Positions 7,777-15,715 of a DNA stretch of 18,494 nt are shown one piece after another. Numbering within the stretch: position 1 is the first letter of the stretch; each line of letters begins with the position of its first letter. The stretch lies in NCBI GenBank assembly GCA_029556045.1, contig JAKQGS010000295.1, forward strand, positions 1-18,494, written 5' to 3'. Origin of the DNA: Pseudomonadota bacterium (lineage in GTDB: Bacteria > Bdellovibrionota > Oligoflexia > Oligoflexales > Oligoflexaceae). The notes below the pieces were generated by a model that saw only the letters and a list, made by a program, of their open reading frames with translations, ran no database searches and was not told the origin of the DNA. A program made the position numbers and the translations under genes.

Positions 7777-7801
7777 GATTCCTTGCTGCGCTCGGAATGA
7801 C
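7777..7801. repeat. Short REP-like imperfect palindrome
   Basis: The block begins GATTCC and ends GGAATGAC around a GC-rich centre (TTGCTGCGCTC). Read on the minus strand it gives GTCATTCCGAGCGCAGC. ATTCC (7778-7782) and GGAAT (7794-7798) are the outer arms, with an imperfect inner stem. From memory, very similar words occur as dispersed intergenic repeats in many bacterial genomes. Only one copy is seen in this window. Confidence 0.45.
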
Positions 7802-7867
7802 GGTGAATAAAAGTGATAGCAACCTGCTGAACATCGTTGAAGCAAATTGCCTACTGGAAGGTTTGAC

Positions 7868-8590
7868 TTAGGGTTGGGCGACTTCCTTGTCATTCTGGTC
7901 AAAGTGACCGTCGAAGCAAGTCTCCACCTCCGACTTGGTGAAAAATTCGCCGTTGCAGTATGAGCAAACGTATTTGGCGCCATTGCGAATAAACGGTTTT
8001 TTCCATTGGGCCTTGGAGCGGCGGGTGTCGGCTGAGGTATCCCCTTTGCCTTTGGCGACCTTGCCGTGGGCGACGTCATCACCGGTGGCTGGTGTCATCA
8101 CCTCGGCGGTGGCACCGGATGATGTATCTTCCACAGTTTGTGGTGTGGCAGTATCTTCTTCCATGTTGGAACGCATTTTATAGCGGGGTACCCCCTGGGA
8201 GCGCATGGCGACCAGTTGGGGGCGTCGCTGGCTGGCGTTACCCCGAACGGGGGCGTTTTGCAGATCTTTCAATACCCTCAGGCCAAATGCATTGGTTTCC
8301 TCCGCCAAGTGTTTGCACATATCGGCGCAGTGGATACCTGCCTCCTCCGAAGCGTGTTCGCGCATGCAAAACCGGCAGCGATAGACGTTCTGCTGGGAAG
8401 CCTTTTTATAAACGGTGAGGGGGTACGAGTGTAGTGCCGATTCCCAGCAGGATTCCACGCAATCATAAGCATCGTTGTAATGATCAAAATGCCCACGGCA
8501 GATACCACAGGTAAAGTGTTTGCCTTTGAATACCTTGCGAATGATGGCCTGTCCGTGGATCTGGGGCTTCACTTTGAACGCACGATTCAT
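7868..8590 (-). CDS. Hypothetical protein with three zinc-finger-like C-x2-C-x12-C-x3-[C/H] modules
   Basis: I do not recognise the family of this 240-residue protein. It has three modules with identical spacing: C28-C31-C44-C48, C72-C75-C88-C92 and C209-C212-C225-H229. Each is C-x2-C-x12-C-x3-[C/H], with an aromatic two residues before the first Cys, and Phe, His and Phe at the fourth residue after the second Cys. This is the spacing of classical C2H2 fingers, with Cys replacing the first His. Modules 1 and 2 form an N-terminal pair. Module 3 is near the C-terminus, after a low-complexity linker (about 113-195) rich in Ala, Thr, Asp, Lys and Arg. There is no signal peptide or membrane segment, so it is cytoplasmic. 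The start at 8590 is preferred because GAGGA lies eight nt upstream. A start five codons earlier lacks a good site. Zinc binding is likely; nucleic-acid or protein binding is inference only. Confidence 0.8.
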   Translation of the reverse strand: MNRAFKVKPQIHGQAIIRKVFKGKHFTCGICRGHFDHYNDAYDCVESCWESALHSYPLTVYKKASQQNVYRCRFCMREHASEEAGIHCADMCKHLAEETNAFGLRVLKDLQNAPVRGNASQRRPQLVAMRSQGVPRYKMRSNMEEDTATPQTVEDTSSGATAEVMTPATGDDVAHGKVAKGKGDTSADTRRSKAQWKKPFIRNGAKYVCSYCNGEFFTKSEVETCFDGHFDQNDKEVAQP

Positions 8591-8680
8591 GCTGGCAATC
8601 CTCATGATGGATGGGCGCGTTTAATGCACAACCTATCGGAATAAAGAAATAAAATATGAGGATTTTCTTGTATCGAAAAA

Positions 8681-8709
8681 ATTACAGAAGATCAGAGCTT
8701 TATAGTCAA
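8681..8709 (-). promoter_or_regulatory. Sigma-70-type promoter for the zinc-finger-like gene
   Basis: On the minus strand TTGACT (8704-8709), a 17-nt spacer and TGTAAT (8681-8686) each match five of six consensus bases. The predicted start of transcription lies about 80 nt before the ATG at 8590. The site falls in the gap after the preceding outer-membrane-type gene, so the finger gene is probably transcribed separately. Confidence 0.6.
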
Positions 8710-8749
8710 TTCTTACCGGACGGAATCTTGAGTAATTTCCAGAAGTCTT

Positions 8750-9529
8750 TTAGACACCGAGAGCGGCGGTCAGGCTCACCATCAGGGTATACCCTTTGAG
8801 GGAGCCGCGGTCGGATTGGGGGGTGGTGCCGTCCTCCGAAATCTTATCGTACTTATTGGTAAAGTTGGCTTTCATGGGAACCGCGATACCCAGATTAAGA
8901 ATGTACCCTTCGATGCGGGTCACCAAAAGGTCGGGGTCATTGCCCTTCTTGCGGGGGGGCTCCAACCAGCAGAAAAACACCGCTGGGAGAATGGAAAAAT
9001 TGGTAACCCGGGTGGTGAACTTTTCGATGGCGTCCCCATCGGCTAGTTGCGTCCGTTTGCCCTCCAGGGAGCGGCCCACCATGTCGCTGTAGGAAATGCC
9101 AAAGGTAAACCCATAATTGCCCAGATCCGTGCGCAGGCTGGTATTTTCGGCGCTATAACCCAGCAGTGCCGTGAAACCGGTGCCCTGAAAATCCAAATCC
9201 ACCGGCCCCCCCTGCTGCGCCCGATAGGGGCCGGAGATGATGTCCAGAGTGCCGGAGAGAAACCAGTTGTTTTCCAGATGCCCGCGTCCCACCTGGACCA
9301 CGAGACTGGGGCCCAGGAGACTTTGATCGGTTCCGGATTTGAGATTGTTTTGATAACCGGCCAGGCCGATGCTCCAGTAATTGTCGCGGGCATCAGCACC
9401 GTCGACCGGTGGGGATGGCGCAGCGACATCCGCTCCAAGGGCATGAGTATGGTAACACATCCCCACCACGAGCCCTGTCAGGATTTTCCGGCGAAGGCTG
9501 TCGCTGGCGCTGGTCCATCGGGTCCTCAC
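8750..9529 (-). CDS. Predicted outer-membrane/exported protein coupled to tatC, function unknown
   Basis: This is a 259-residue exported protein with no recognised family. The N-terminus is basic (MRTRW, then LRRK at 12-15), followed by hydrophobic ILTGLVVGM, with cleavage probably near residue 33 (ALGA). The mature part alternates polar and aromatic residues in short strands rich in Gly, Tyr and Phe (for example YGFTFGISYSDMVG and GYTLMVSLTAALGV at the C-terminus), as in an outer-membrane beta-barrel. The start is GTG at 9529, overlapping the tatC stop as GTGA, with AAGGGGA just upstream, so translation is coupled to tatC. A twin-Arg pair (13-14) precedes the hydrophobic core, but the rest of a Tat motif is weak and barrels normally use Sec. 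It is the last gene of the polA-tatC unit. A porin-like or surface role is possible but unproven. Confidence 0.7.
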   Translation of the reverse strand: MRTRWTSASDSLRRKILTGLVVGMCYHTHALGADVAAPSPPVDGADARDNYWSIGLAGYQNNLKSGTDQSLLGPSLVVQVGRGHLENNWFLSGTLDIISGPYRAQQGGPVDLDFQGTGFTALLGYSAENTSLRTDLGNYGFTFGISYSDMVGRSLEGKRTQLADGDAIEKFTTRVTNFSILPAVFFCWLEPPRKKGNDPDLLVTRIEGYILNLGIAVPMKANFTNKYDKISEDGTTPQSDRGSLKGYTLMVSLTAALGV

Positions 9530-10296
9530 GACTTCCCCTTGATCATGCGGATGATGATGAGGGAGGCTTCGTACATCAGGTACGTGGGGATCGCCATGGT
9601 TAGCTGGGACACCGGATCCGGCGTGGGGGTCAGAATAGCGGCAATGATCAGGATGATGACCACAACTGCCTTGCGGTTTTTGGATAACATATCGTAGGAC
9701 AGTATATCCATCATCGCCAGGATAATCAGGATCAACGGCGTCTCAAAGACCACACCAAAGCCGATGATCAAGATCGCCAGAAGAGAAACGTATTCACCGA
9801 CGGTAATGATCGGAACACCGACCGAAATTCCCATGCCAATCAGGTATTTCAACGTGGTGGGCACCATGACGTAATAACAGAACAGGACACCGGCGAGGAA
9901 TAGTCCCACAGACGCCACAATGAATGGCAGGATGTACTTTCTTTCATGTTCGTACAGGGCTGGCTCAATAAAACGCCAGAACTGGTAGAGCCACACCGGA
10001 CATCCCAGGATGATCGATATCAAAAAGGCCACTTTGATGTTCGCGATAAAAACATCCATGGGGCCCGTGAAGTGCAGGGCGTTGACTCCGGCCGGCAAGG
10101 CTTTTACCAGGGGCTCCCGCAGATAGAGCAGGATGGGCTCTGCAAATCCAAAGGCTGCCACAAACAGCACGACTGTGACGATAACGCTGCGCACCATTCT
10201 GGCCCGCAATTCCCCAAGGTGCTCCCAGAGGGTCATGGCTTTATGGTGCTTAGGAGGGGTTTCGTCCGTTGTGGTGTCCGTCTGGGAGTCTGTCAT
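9526..10296 (-). CDS. tatC: Sec-independent protein translocase subunit TatC
   Basis: This is the multi-spanning inner-membrane receptor of the twin-arginine translocase, which exports folded proteins bearing RR signal peptides. It has 256 residues with six predicted membrane helices. Family hallmarks are the N-terminal cytoplasmic LWEHLGELRARM (23-34), the loop CPVWLYQFWRFIEPALYEHERKY with its conserved Pro and Phe-x-Glu-Pro, and the late AAILTPTPDPVSQ motif. A charged, Thr/Asp-rich N-terminal tail of about 20 residues precedes the first motif. The ATG at 10294-10296 shares one base with the polA stop (TGATG), and a TTG codon just before it is the less likely start. The downstream gene overlaps by 4 nt. 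Neither tatA nor tatB is in the window, so tatC is apart from its usual partners, at least on this side. Confidence 0.95.
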   Translation of the reverse strand: MTDSQTDTTTDETPPKHHKAMTLWEHLGELRARMVRSVIVTVVLFVAAFGFAEPILLYLREPLVKALPAGVNALHFTGPMDVFIANIKVAFLISIILGCPVWLYQFWRFIEPALYEHERKYILPFIVASVGLFLAGVLFCYYVMVPTTLKYLIGMGISVGVPIITVGEYVSLLAILIIGFGVVFETPLILIILAMMDILSYDMLSKNRKAVVVIILIIAAILTPTPDPVSQLTMAIPTYLMYEASLIIIRMIKGKS

Positions 10297-13052
10297 CAAT
10301 GTGCCTCTAACCAGTTGTGTCCGTGCCCGATTTCAACGGTCAGGGGGACGGAAATATTCATGGCATGTTCCATGGCGCTTTTCACCAGATGCTCCACGTT
10401 GCTGACGTCGGCCTCCCGGCATTCAAAGACTAATTCGTCGTGGACCTGTAGGAGCATTTTAGCATCCCAGCCGGATTCCTCCAGTTTGTTTTGAATTTTG
10501 ATCATGGCCAGCTTGATCAGATCAGCGGCGCTCCCCTGTATGGGGGAATTGACGGCGATATTTTGGGCATTGGCCAGCACCATATTGTCTTTGGAATGGA
10601 TTTCCGGCAACGGGCGTCGGCGGCCAGTCATGGTGACCGTATAACCGTGATCCTTGGCAAGTCGGATCGATTGATCGATGTAAGTTTTGATGCCCGGGTA
10701 GGTGGCAAAATACCGTTCGATGAATTCTTTCGCTTCGGCGGTCTTGACCCCCGTCTGACGCGCCAAACGCTGTGGCCCCATACCGTAGATGATGCCAAAG
10801 TTGATGGCCTTGGCTTGCGCCCGCTCCTCCGAGGGTACTTCCTGGATGGATCGGCCGAAAATCCGGGCTGCCGTGGCGGCGTGAATATCCTGTCCGCCTT
10901 GAAACGCCTGGATCAGATTGGCGTCACGAGACACCTCCGCCAGGATGCGCAGTTCCACCTGGGAATAATCCGCTGAAACTATCGCATAACCCGGCCTTTC
11001 TGCCCGAAAGGCCTTGCGAATCTCCCGCCCCATTTCGGTGCGGATCGGGATGTTCTGCAGATTGGGGTCCGAGGAACTGAGGCGTCCGGTGGCGGTACCG
11101 GTCTGATGAAAATGGGTGTGCAGTCGCCCAGACCCAGGGTTGATGAGCTGGGGCAGTGTATCGACGTAGGTGCTCTTGAGTTTGGTCACCGTGCGGTATT
11201 CCAGCAGGGCCCGGGCGATGGGGTGCTCCGTCATGGTTTCCAGCACCGACACGTCGGTGGACAGACCGGATTTGGTTTTTTTAACCCGCTTGAGATTCAG
11301 CTGCTCGTGAACTTTCAACTTTTCGTAAAGGATGGTCTGGAGCTGCTTGGTGGACTTGATGTTAAATTCTTCCCCCGCCAGATCAAAAATCTCCCGCTCC
11401 AGTTGCTGGGTTCGCTGATCGAGGGTGTGGGAAAATTCTGTCAGGATTTCCGCATCCACAAAAATGCCGTTTCGCTCCATGCGAGCCAAAACCGGCACCA
11501 GCGGCATTTCAATCTCGTGAAAGACCTTGGTGAGATCCTGCTGTTTGAGCAGGGGCATAAAATACTCATAGAGCCGCAGCGTAAAATCGGCGTCCTCCCC
11601 GGCATAAGCGGTGAGGGCGGGCAGCGGCACGTCCGCCATCGCCTTCGACTTATCTTTGCCGATCAGGGCGGTGGTGGGGGTTTTGACAAAGTCCAGATAG
11701 GTCAGACAACAATGATCCAGACCATGGCTGCGCGCGGTACTATCCAATAGGTAGGAAGCCAGCATGGTGTCGGCCATGGGGCCCTTCATGGTCAGGCCGC
11801 AATTCCACAGCATCTGCAGGTCAAACTTGATGTTATGCCCTACTTTGACCTTTTGGGGGTGCTCCAACAGTGGACGCATGCCGTCCTTGATCTCCTCTGC
11901 CGTCAGATCATGGTGGAGGTGCTGCGACAGCAGGGGGAGGTAGTAACCCTCTCCTGCTTTGGGGGATATCGCAAAACCGATGGGACGGTCATTCACGATA
12001 TCCAAACCCGTGGTTTCGGTGTCAAAGGCAAAGCTGGGAGCGGTTTGCAGCTCGTTCAGCAGCTGTTGAAAGGCGTCCCGTGTGTTCACCAGGTGATAGT
12101 TGCCGGCCTTGGAGGAGGTTGAGTCAGCCGGCTTGTCCGCCACTGCAGATGAGGCCTTGGCACCTTCAGCGATCCATCCCTCCACCTTTTGGGCGAGGGA
12201 GCGGAATTCCATGTCATGCATCAACTGCAGCAAGTCCCTGGACCTAAGGTTGATGTCGGGATGACACTCAAATTCATGCAGATCGTGGTGGATGGTGGCA
12301 TCGGTTTTGATGGTCACCAGCTTCTGGCAGAGATAGGCCAGATCCCTGTTTTCCTTGAGGGCGGTATGCTGCCGCTTGTTGGTGATTTTATCGAGATTGT
12401 CGTAGATGCCGTCTAGACTGTGATAAGTCTGGATCAGGGCGGCGGCTCCTTTTTCCCCGATGCCGGGAACCCCCGGCACATTGTCCGAGCTGTCACCGAT
12501 CAGGGCCAGGATGTCGATCACCTGATGGGGAGATACCCCGAACTTTTCCCGTACCTGATCACTGCCGATGATTTGCACCTCTCCCCCTTTTTTAGGGGAA
12601 TAAAGACGGATATGATGATTCACCAGCTGCATGAAGTCCTTGTCGCCAGACACGATAAAACACTCCATGCCCTCCTTCTGGTGCTGTTTGACCAGGCTGC
12701 CGATCAGATCGTCGGCTTCCAAGCCAGGTTCCTTCAGGGTTTTCAGGCCCAAGGCGTCAAACAGGCGGTAAAGATATGGGATCTGAACCGCCAGCTCTTC
12801 CGGCATGTCCTTACGGTTGGCTTTGTATTCCGGGTAAAGATCGTGGCGAAAAGTCTTTTCTTTGGAATCGGTGGCAATTACCAGATAATCGGGCTTGGCC
12901 TCTTGAATCAGTTTGAGCAGAAAAACCGCGCTGCCATAGACCGCTGATGTGGGCTGACCGCCGGATGTGGTGAGCTGGTTGGCCCCAAAGGCATGAAAGT
13001 TGCGGAAGGCCATGGCCATCGCATCGACGACAAATAGGCGTTTTGCGGTCAT
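10296..13052 (-). CDS. polA: DNA polymerase I
   Basis: This is a repair and Okazaki-fragment-processing DNA polymerase of 918 residues, full length compared with 928 in E. coli. The 5' nuclease domain (about 1-290) has FRHDLYPEYKANR (68-80), EADD (112-115), SGDKDF (135-140) and GDSSDNVPGVPGIGEKG (186-202). The 3'-5' proofreading domain (about 320-500) keeps the catalytic D344-x-E346 in FDTETTGL, then GHNIKFDLQML and a YAGEDADFT motif. This active site is intact, unlike in many polymerases of the family. The polymerase domain has motif A DYSQVELRIL with Asp695, motif B AKAINFGIIYG and motif C HDE with Asp872. I chose ATG 13052 because AGGG lies seven nt upstream; an ATG six codons earlier has no such site. 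The tatC gene follows with a one-base overlap. gltA is divergent. Confidence 0.97.
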   Translation of the reverse strand: MTAKRLFVVDAMAMAFRNFHAFGANQLTTSGGQPTSAVYGSAVFLLKLIQEAKPDYLVIATDSKEKTFRHDLYPEYKANRKDMPEELAVQIPYLYRLFDALGLKTLKEPGLEADDLIGSLVKQHQKEGMECFIVSGDKDFMQLVNHHIRLYSPKKGGEVQIIGSDQVREKFGVSPHQVIDILALIGDSSDNVPGVPGIGEKGAAALIQTYHSLDGIYDNLDKITNKRQHTALKENRDLAYLCQKLVTIKTDATIHHDLHEFECHPDINLRSRDLLQLMHDMEFRSLAQKVEGWIAEGAKASSAVADKPADSTSSKAGNYHLVNTRDAFQQLLNELQTAPSFAFDTETTGLDIVNDRPIGFAISPKAGEGYYLPLLSQHLHHDLTAEEIKDGMRPLLEHPQKVKVGHNIKFDLQMLWNCGLTMKGPMADTMLASYLLDSTARSHGLDHCCLTYLDFVKTPTTALIGKDKSKAMADVPLPALTAYAGEDADFTLRLYEYFMPLLKQQDLTKVFHEIEMPLVPVLARMERNGIFVDAEILTEFSHTLDQRTQQLEREIFDLAGEEFNIKSTKQLQTILYEKLKVHEQLNLKRVKKTKSGLSTDVSVLETMTEHPIARALLEYRTVTKLKSTYVDTLPQLINPGSGRLHTHFHQTGTATGRLSSSDPNLQNIPIRTEMGREIRKAFRAERPGYAIVSADYSQVELRILAEVSRDANLIQAFQGGQDIHAATAARIFGRSIQEVPSEERAQAKAINFGIIYGMGPQRLARQTGVKTAEAKEFIERYFATYPGIKTYIDQSIRLAKDHGYTVTMTGRRRPLPEIHSKDNMVLANAQNIAVNSPIQGSAADLIKLAMIKIQNKLEESGWDAKMLLQVHDELVFECREADVSNVEHLVKSAMEHAMNISVPLTVEIGHGHNWLEAH

Positions 13053-13107
13053 ATCGGGACCCTGCTGCATAAAATTTAACCAATGGCAATGTCTGCCGAG
13101 TCGGAAG

Positions 13108-13137
13108 ATTATCGGGATTGGGGGCGGGTGTCTGCAA
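13108..13137 (-). promoter_or_regulatory. Possible promoter for polA
   Basis: On the minus strand TTGCAG (13132-13137), an 18-nt spacer and GATAAT (13108-13113, five of six) would start transcription about 50 nt before the polA ATG. The -35 match is weak. The 187-bp gap to gltA must also hold the gltA promoter, for which no clear hexamer pair stands out (TTGATT at 13173 is a -35 candidate). Confidence 0.35.
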
Positions 13138-13239
13138 AAATCCGGGTTGGGTTCTTAGGATTTTCCCATGCCTTGATTGCTATCATGTTTCGTTTTAGTT
13201 ACTATGATAAGACGCAAAATTTGGAGGCCGTGGTTGTCT

Positions 13240-14529
13240 ATGAGTGAATTCGCCGAAATCAAAATTGATGGTAAAACCCATAAACTTCCGGTGCTGACGG
13301 GAACCAAAGGTGAAAAAGCCCTTGATATTTCGAATCTGCGCGCCGAATCCGGTTACATCACCCTCGACAACGGTTACGGCAACACCGGATCCTGCACCAG
13401 CGATATCACGTTTATCGATGGGGACAAGGGCATCCTGGAATACCGCGGCATTCCGATTCAGGAACTGGCGGAACACTCCACCTTTGTGGAAACCTCCTAC
13501 CTGCTGATTTATGGTAAATTACCGACAAGGACGGAGTTATCAACCTTTAGTGAAAAACTGACCCGGCACTCCCTGATCCATGAAGATATGCTTCGCTTCT
13601 ACGATGGTTATCCCTCCACAGCGCACCCAATGGCTATCCTGTCGTCTATGATCTGCTCTCTTTCCAGTTATTATCCGGAATATCTGGATCCGATGGATGA
13701 GGACCACCGCAACCATTTGATTCCACGAGTGATATCCAAAATCCGCTCCATTACCGCTTATGCCTACAAAAAATCGATTGGCCAGCCGGTGATCTATCCG
13801 AAAAACTCTCTGTCATACTGCGCCAACTGGCTCTACATGATGTTTGCCGTTCCCTCGGAAGCCTACGAGGTGGATGAGGATATAGTGAAAGCTCTCAATA
13901 CCATCCTGATCCTGCACGCGGACCATGAGCAAAACTGCTCCACCTCTACCGTTCGCTTGGTGGGATCGTCCGATGCCAACTTGTTTGCGTCTATCGCCGC
14001 CGGCGTCTGTGCGCTTTGGGGACCCAAACATGGGGGCGCCAACCAGGCGGTGGTGGAGATGTTGGATGAAATCCGCAAAAACGGTGGGGATGTGAAACGA
14101 GCCATCGCTGCGGCTAAAGACAAGTCCAGCAACTTTAAACTGATGGGCTTTGGGCACCGGGTGTACAAGAACTACGATCCGCGGGCTGGCATTATCAAAA
14201 AACAATGTGACATCCTGCTGGCGAAAAAAGGCGTTAAAGACCCATTGCTGGATATCGCCAAACGCCTGGAAGAGGAAGCTCTGAAAGACCCATATTTTAC
14301 GGAGCGCAAACTGTATCCCAACGTCGACTTTTACTCCGGTGTGATCTACCGGGCGATGGGTATCCCCACCAATATGTTTACCGTGATGTTCTCCCTGGGG
14401 CGATTGCCGGGGTGGATAGCGCAGTGGCGTGAGATGATGATCGGTGGCAACGCCCGCATCGGTCGGCCCCGTCAGATTTACACTGGTCCGGTTGGACAGC
14501 ATTACACGCCGGTTCATGAGCGCGGGTGA
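13240..14529 (+). CDS. gltA: Citrate synthase (type II, E. coli-like)
   Basis: This enzyme condenses acetyl-CoA with oxaloacetate to citrate, the entry step of the TCA cycle, in the cytoplasm. It has 429 residues against 427 in E. coli GltA. Catalytic residues align by position and context: His264 in GPKHGGANQAV, His306 in MGFGHRVYKNYDPRA and Asp363 in NVDFYSGVIYRAMG. The N-terminal beta domain (residues 1-50, KIDGKTHKLPVLTGTKGEKALDI style) is typical of hexameric, NADH-inhibited type II enzymes. Allosteric control is inferred from the family. GGAGG lies 13 nt before the chosen ATG (13240). A TTG two codons earlier sits at better distance from it and could be used. The gene is divergent from polA. 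Its 3' end overlaps the EVE-domain gene. Confidence 0.97.
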   Translation: MSEFAEIKIDGKTHKLPVLTGTKGEKALDISNLRAESGYITLDNGYGNTGSCTSDITFIDGDKGILEYRGIPIQELAEHSTFVETSYLLIYGKLPTRTELSTFSEKLTRHSLIHEDMLRFYDGYPSTAHPMAILSSMICSLSSYYPEYLDPMDEDHRNHLIPRVISKIRSITAYAYKKSIGQPVIYPKNSLSYCANWLYMMFAVPSEAYEVDEDIVKALNTILILHADHEQNCSTSTVRLVGSSDANLFASIAAGVCALWGPKHGGANQAVVEMLDEIRKNGGDVKRAIAAAKDKSSNFKLMGFGHRVYKNYDPRAGIIKKQCDILLAKKGVKDPLLDIAKRLEEEALKDPYFTERKLYPNVDFYSGVIYRAMGIPTNMFTVMFSLGRLPGWIAQWREMMIGGNARIGRPRQIYTGPVGQHYTPVHERG

Positions 14530-15004
14530 TGCCTTGCCTTCGTATTGGCTGATGAAAACGGAACCCGATGTTTTCTCCTATGACGATCTGGAGCTCCGTC
14601 CTGGGCAGACGGAACATTGGGACGGTGTCCGCAATTATCAGGCCCGCAATTTCATGCGGGACCAGTTTCGTATCGGTGACCAGGTGCTTTTTTATCACAG
14701 CCGCACGAATTCCCCCGGAATTGTGGGCATTGCGGAGGTGGTGAAAGAAGCCTATCCCGATCCTTCCGCCCTGGATCCTAACAGCTCATACTTCGATCCC
14801 AAGTCCGCAACTTTGGGGCAGTCCCGCTGGGTGATGGTGGACGTGCGGGCGAAAAAGCGTTTTGCCAGAGCCGTGACTTTGGAGGATATGCGTCGGGAGC
14901 CTCGTCTGGCTCAGATGCTGGTGCTGCAAAAGGGGCAGAGGCTTTCCATTCAACCGGTGAGTGAGGCTGAATGGGACGTGATAAGCCGTCTGAGTTGCCA
15001 GTAG
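14516..15004 (+). CDS. EVE-domain protein (PUA/YTH-like fold)
   Basis: This is a 162-residue single-domain EVE protein, a PUA-superfamily fold related to YTH domains and to human THYN1. Visible conserved blocks are YWLMKTEPDVFSYDDLE near the N-terminus, HWDGVRNYQARNFMR, GDQVLFYHS, GIVGIAEVV and SYFDPKS. Members are proposed to bind modified bases in nucleic acid, though the natural ligand is rarely known. The ATG at 14516 lies inside the last codons of gltA (14-nt overlap, different frame) and has no strong ribosome-binding site, so translation probably depends on gltA. A TTG six codons later (14534) would give the more usual short N-terminus before PSYWLMK and is an alternative. The gene ends only 6 nt from the stop of a convergent gene. 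Confidence 0.9.
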   Translation: MSAGDALPSYWLMKTEPDVFSYDDLELRPGQTEHWDGVRNYQARNFMRDQFRIGDQVLFYHSRTNSPGIVGIAEVVKEAYPDPSALDPNSSYFDPKSATLGQSRWVMVDVRAKKRFARAVTLEDMRREPRLAQMLVLQKGQRLSIQPVSEAEWDVISRLSCQ

Positions 15005-15010
15005 TTCTCG

Positions 15011-15715
15011 TTATAGAGTCAGGGAAATACCGAATTTCAGATAGGTGCTTTTGATCAGGGGTGATAGTGCCGGACGATCCCCGGTGTCCACCAGACTGGC
15101 TTTCTTTTGATCCAGGGCCAAGCCACTGGGGACTGCCACCATGCTATCTTCCCGTAGGCGGGATTTGTCCCAATTGCTCCAAAACTGCTGATAGGACATG
15201 CCAACGATCCAGCGAACGGTGTCAGACAGCGGTGCCATCATGCCACCCTCGTATTCGGTGAAATTACCGGATATCCCTTTATAGGCCGATGATGCAAAAC
15301 TCTCGGGGGTACTCTCCTGCCGCACGGCTCGGGTGCTGCTCTTGCCGGTGATCAGGCTGGCGTATATTTCAGAGCTTTCCGGATCGTCCGCGAATATGCG
15401 GCGACTCAACACCAGGCCACCACCGATCATGCGGCTTTCCATATTGAACAGGGTTTTACGCTCGGAGGTCGAGCTGTTGAATGTGGCCACCCATTGTTTG
15501 GCTTCCAGCTTTGGGCGGGCCCACCACCCCTGGCCTATGGCAAAGGGCAGGGTTGCCCCGAGATTGATCCCTGTGGCCTGATCAGCCTTTTGATTGTCCC
15601 ACTGGGAGGTGCCCACAGTCGGAGCCAGCCAAATTTCCGCACCGAACGCTCGGGAGGTCATAAATGCTCCCGCGATCCCCATCAAGGCAGCCCAAATTAT
15701 AAAAATTATTTTCAT
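15011..15715 (-). CDS. Predicted outer-membrane/exported protein, function unknown
   Basis: This is a 234-residue protein with a Sec signal peptide: MK, then IIFIIWAALMGIAGAF, with cleavage after residue 26 (AFGA before EIW). The mature chain has alternating polar/apolar stretches with many Trp, Tyr and Phe residues (EIWLAPTVGTSQW, WWARPKLEAKQWVATF, VRWIVGMSYQQFW) and ends in YLKFGISLTL, consistent with strands of a small outer-membrane barrel. No family is recognised. It resembles the protein at 8750-9529 only in general type. A weak GGA lies about nine nt before the ATG. An AT-rich region upstream (about 15720-15800) could hold its promoter. The gene converges on the EVE-domain gene with 6 nt between stops and no terminator hairpin, so readthrough would create antisense RNA for either gene. 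Confidence 0.7.
   Translation of the reverse strand: MKIIFIIWAALMGIAGAFMTSRAFGAEIWLAPTVGTSQWDNQKADQATGINLGATLPFAIGQGWWARPKLEAKQWVATFNSSTSERKTLFNMESRMIGGGLVLSRRIFADDPESSEIYASLITGKSSTRAVRQESTPESFASSAYKGISGNFTEYEGGMMAPLSDTVRWIVGMSYQQFWSNWDKSRLREDSMVAVPSGLALDQKKASLVDTGDRPALSPLIKSTYLKFGISLTL

Noticed and set aside
7696..8082. 129-codon N-terminal extension of the lipoprotein reading frame
   Set aside because: It would place 129 residues before a perfect lipoprotein signal peptide, overlap the zinc-finger gene, and ignore the good ribosome-binding site before 7695.
13813..14517. 234-codon minus-strand open frame inside gltA
   Set aside because: It is antisense to the catalytic part of citrate synthase, with no domain, no ribosome-binding site and no context.
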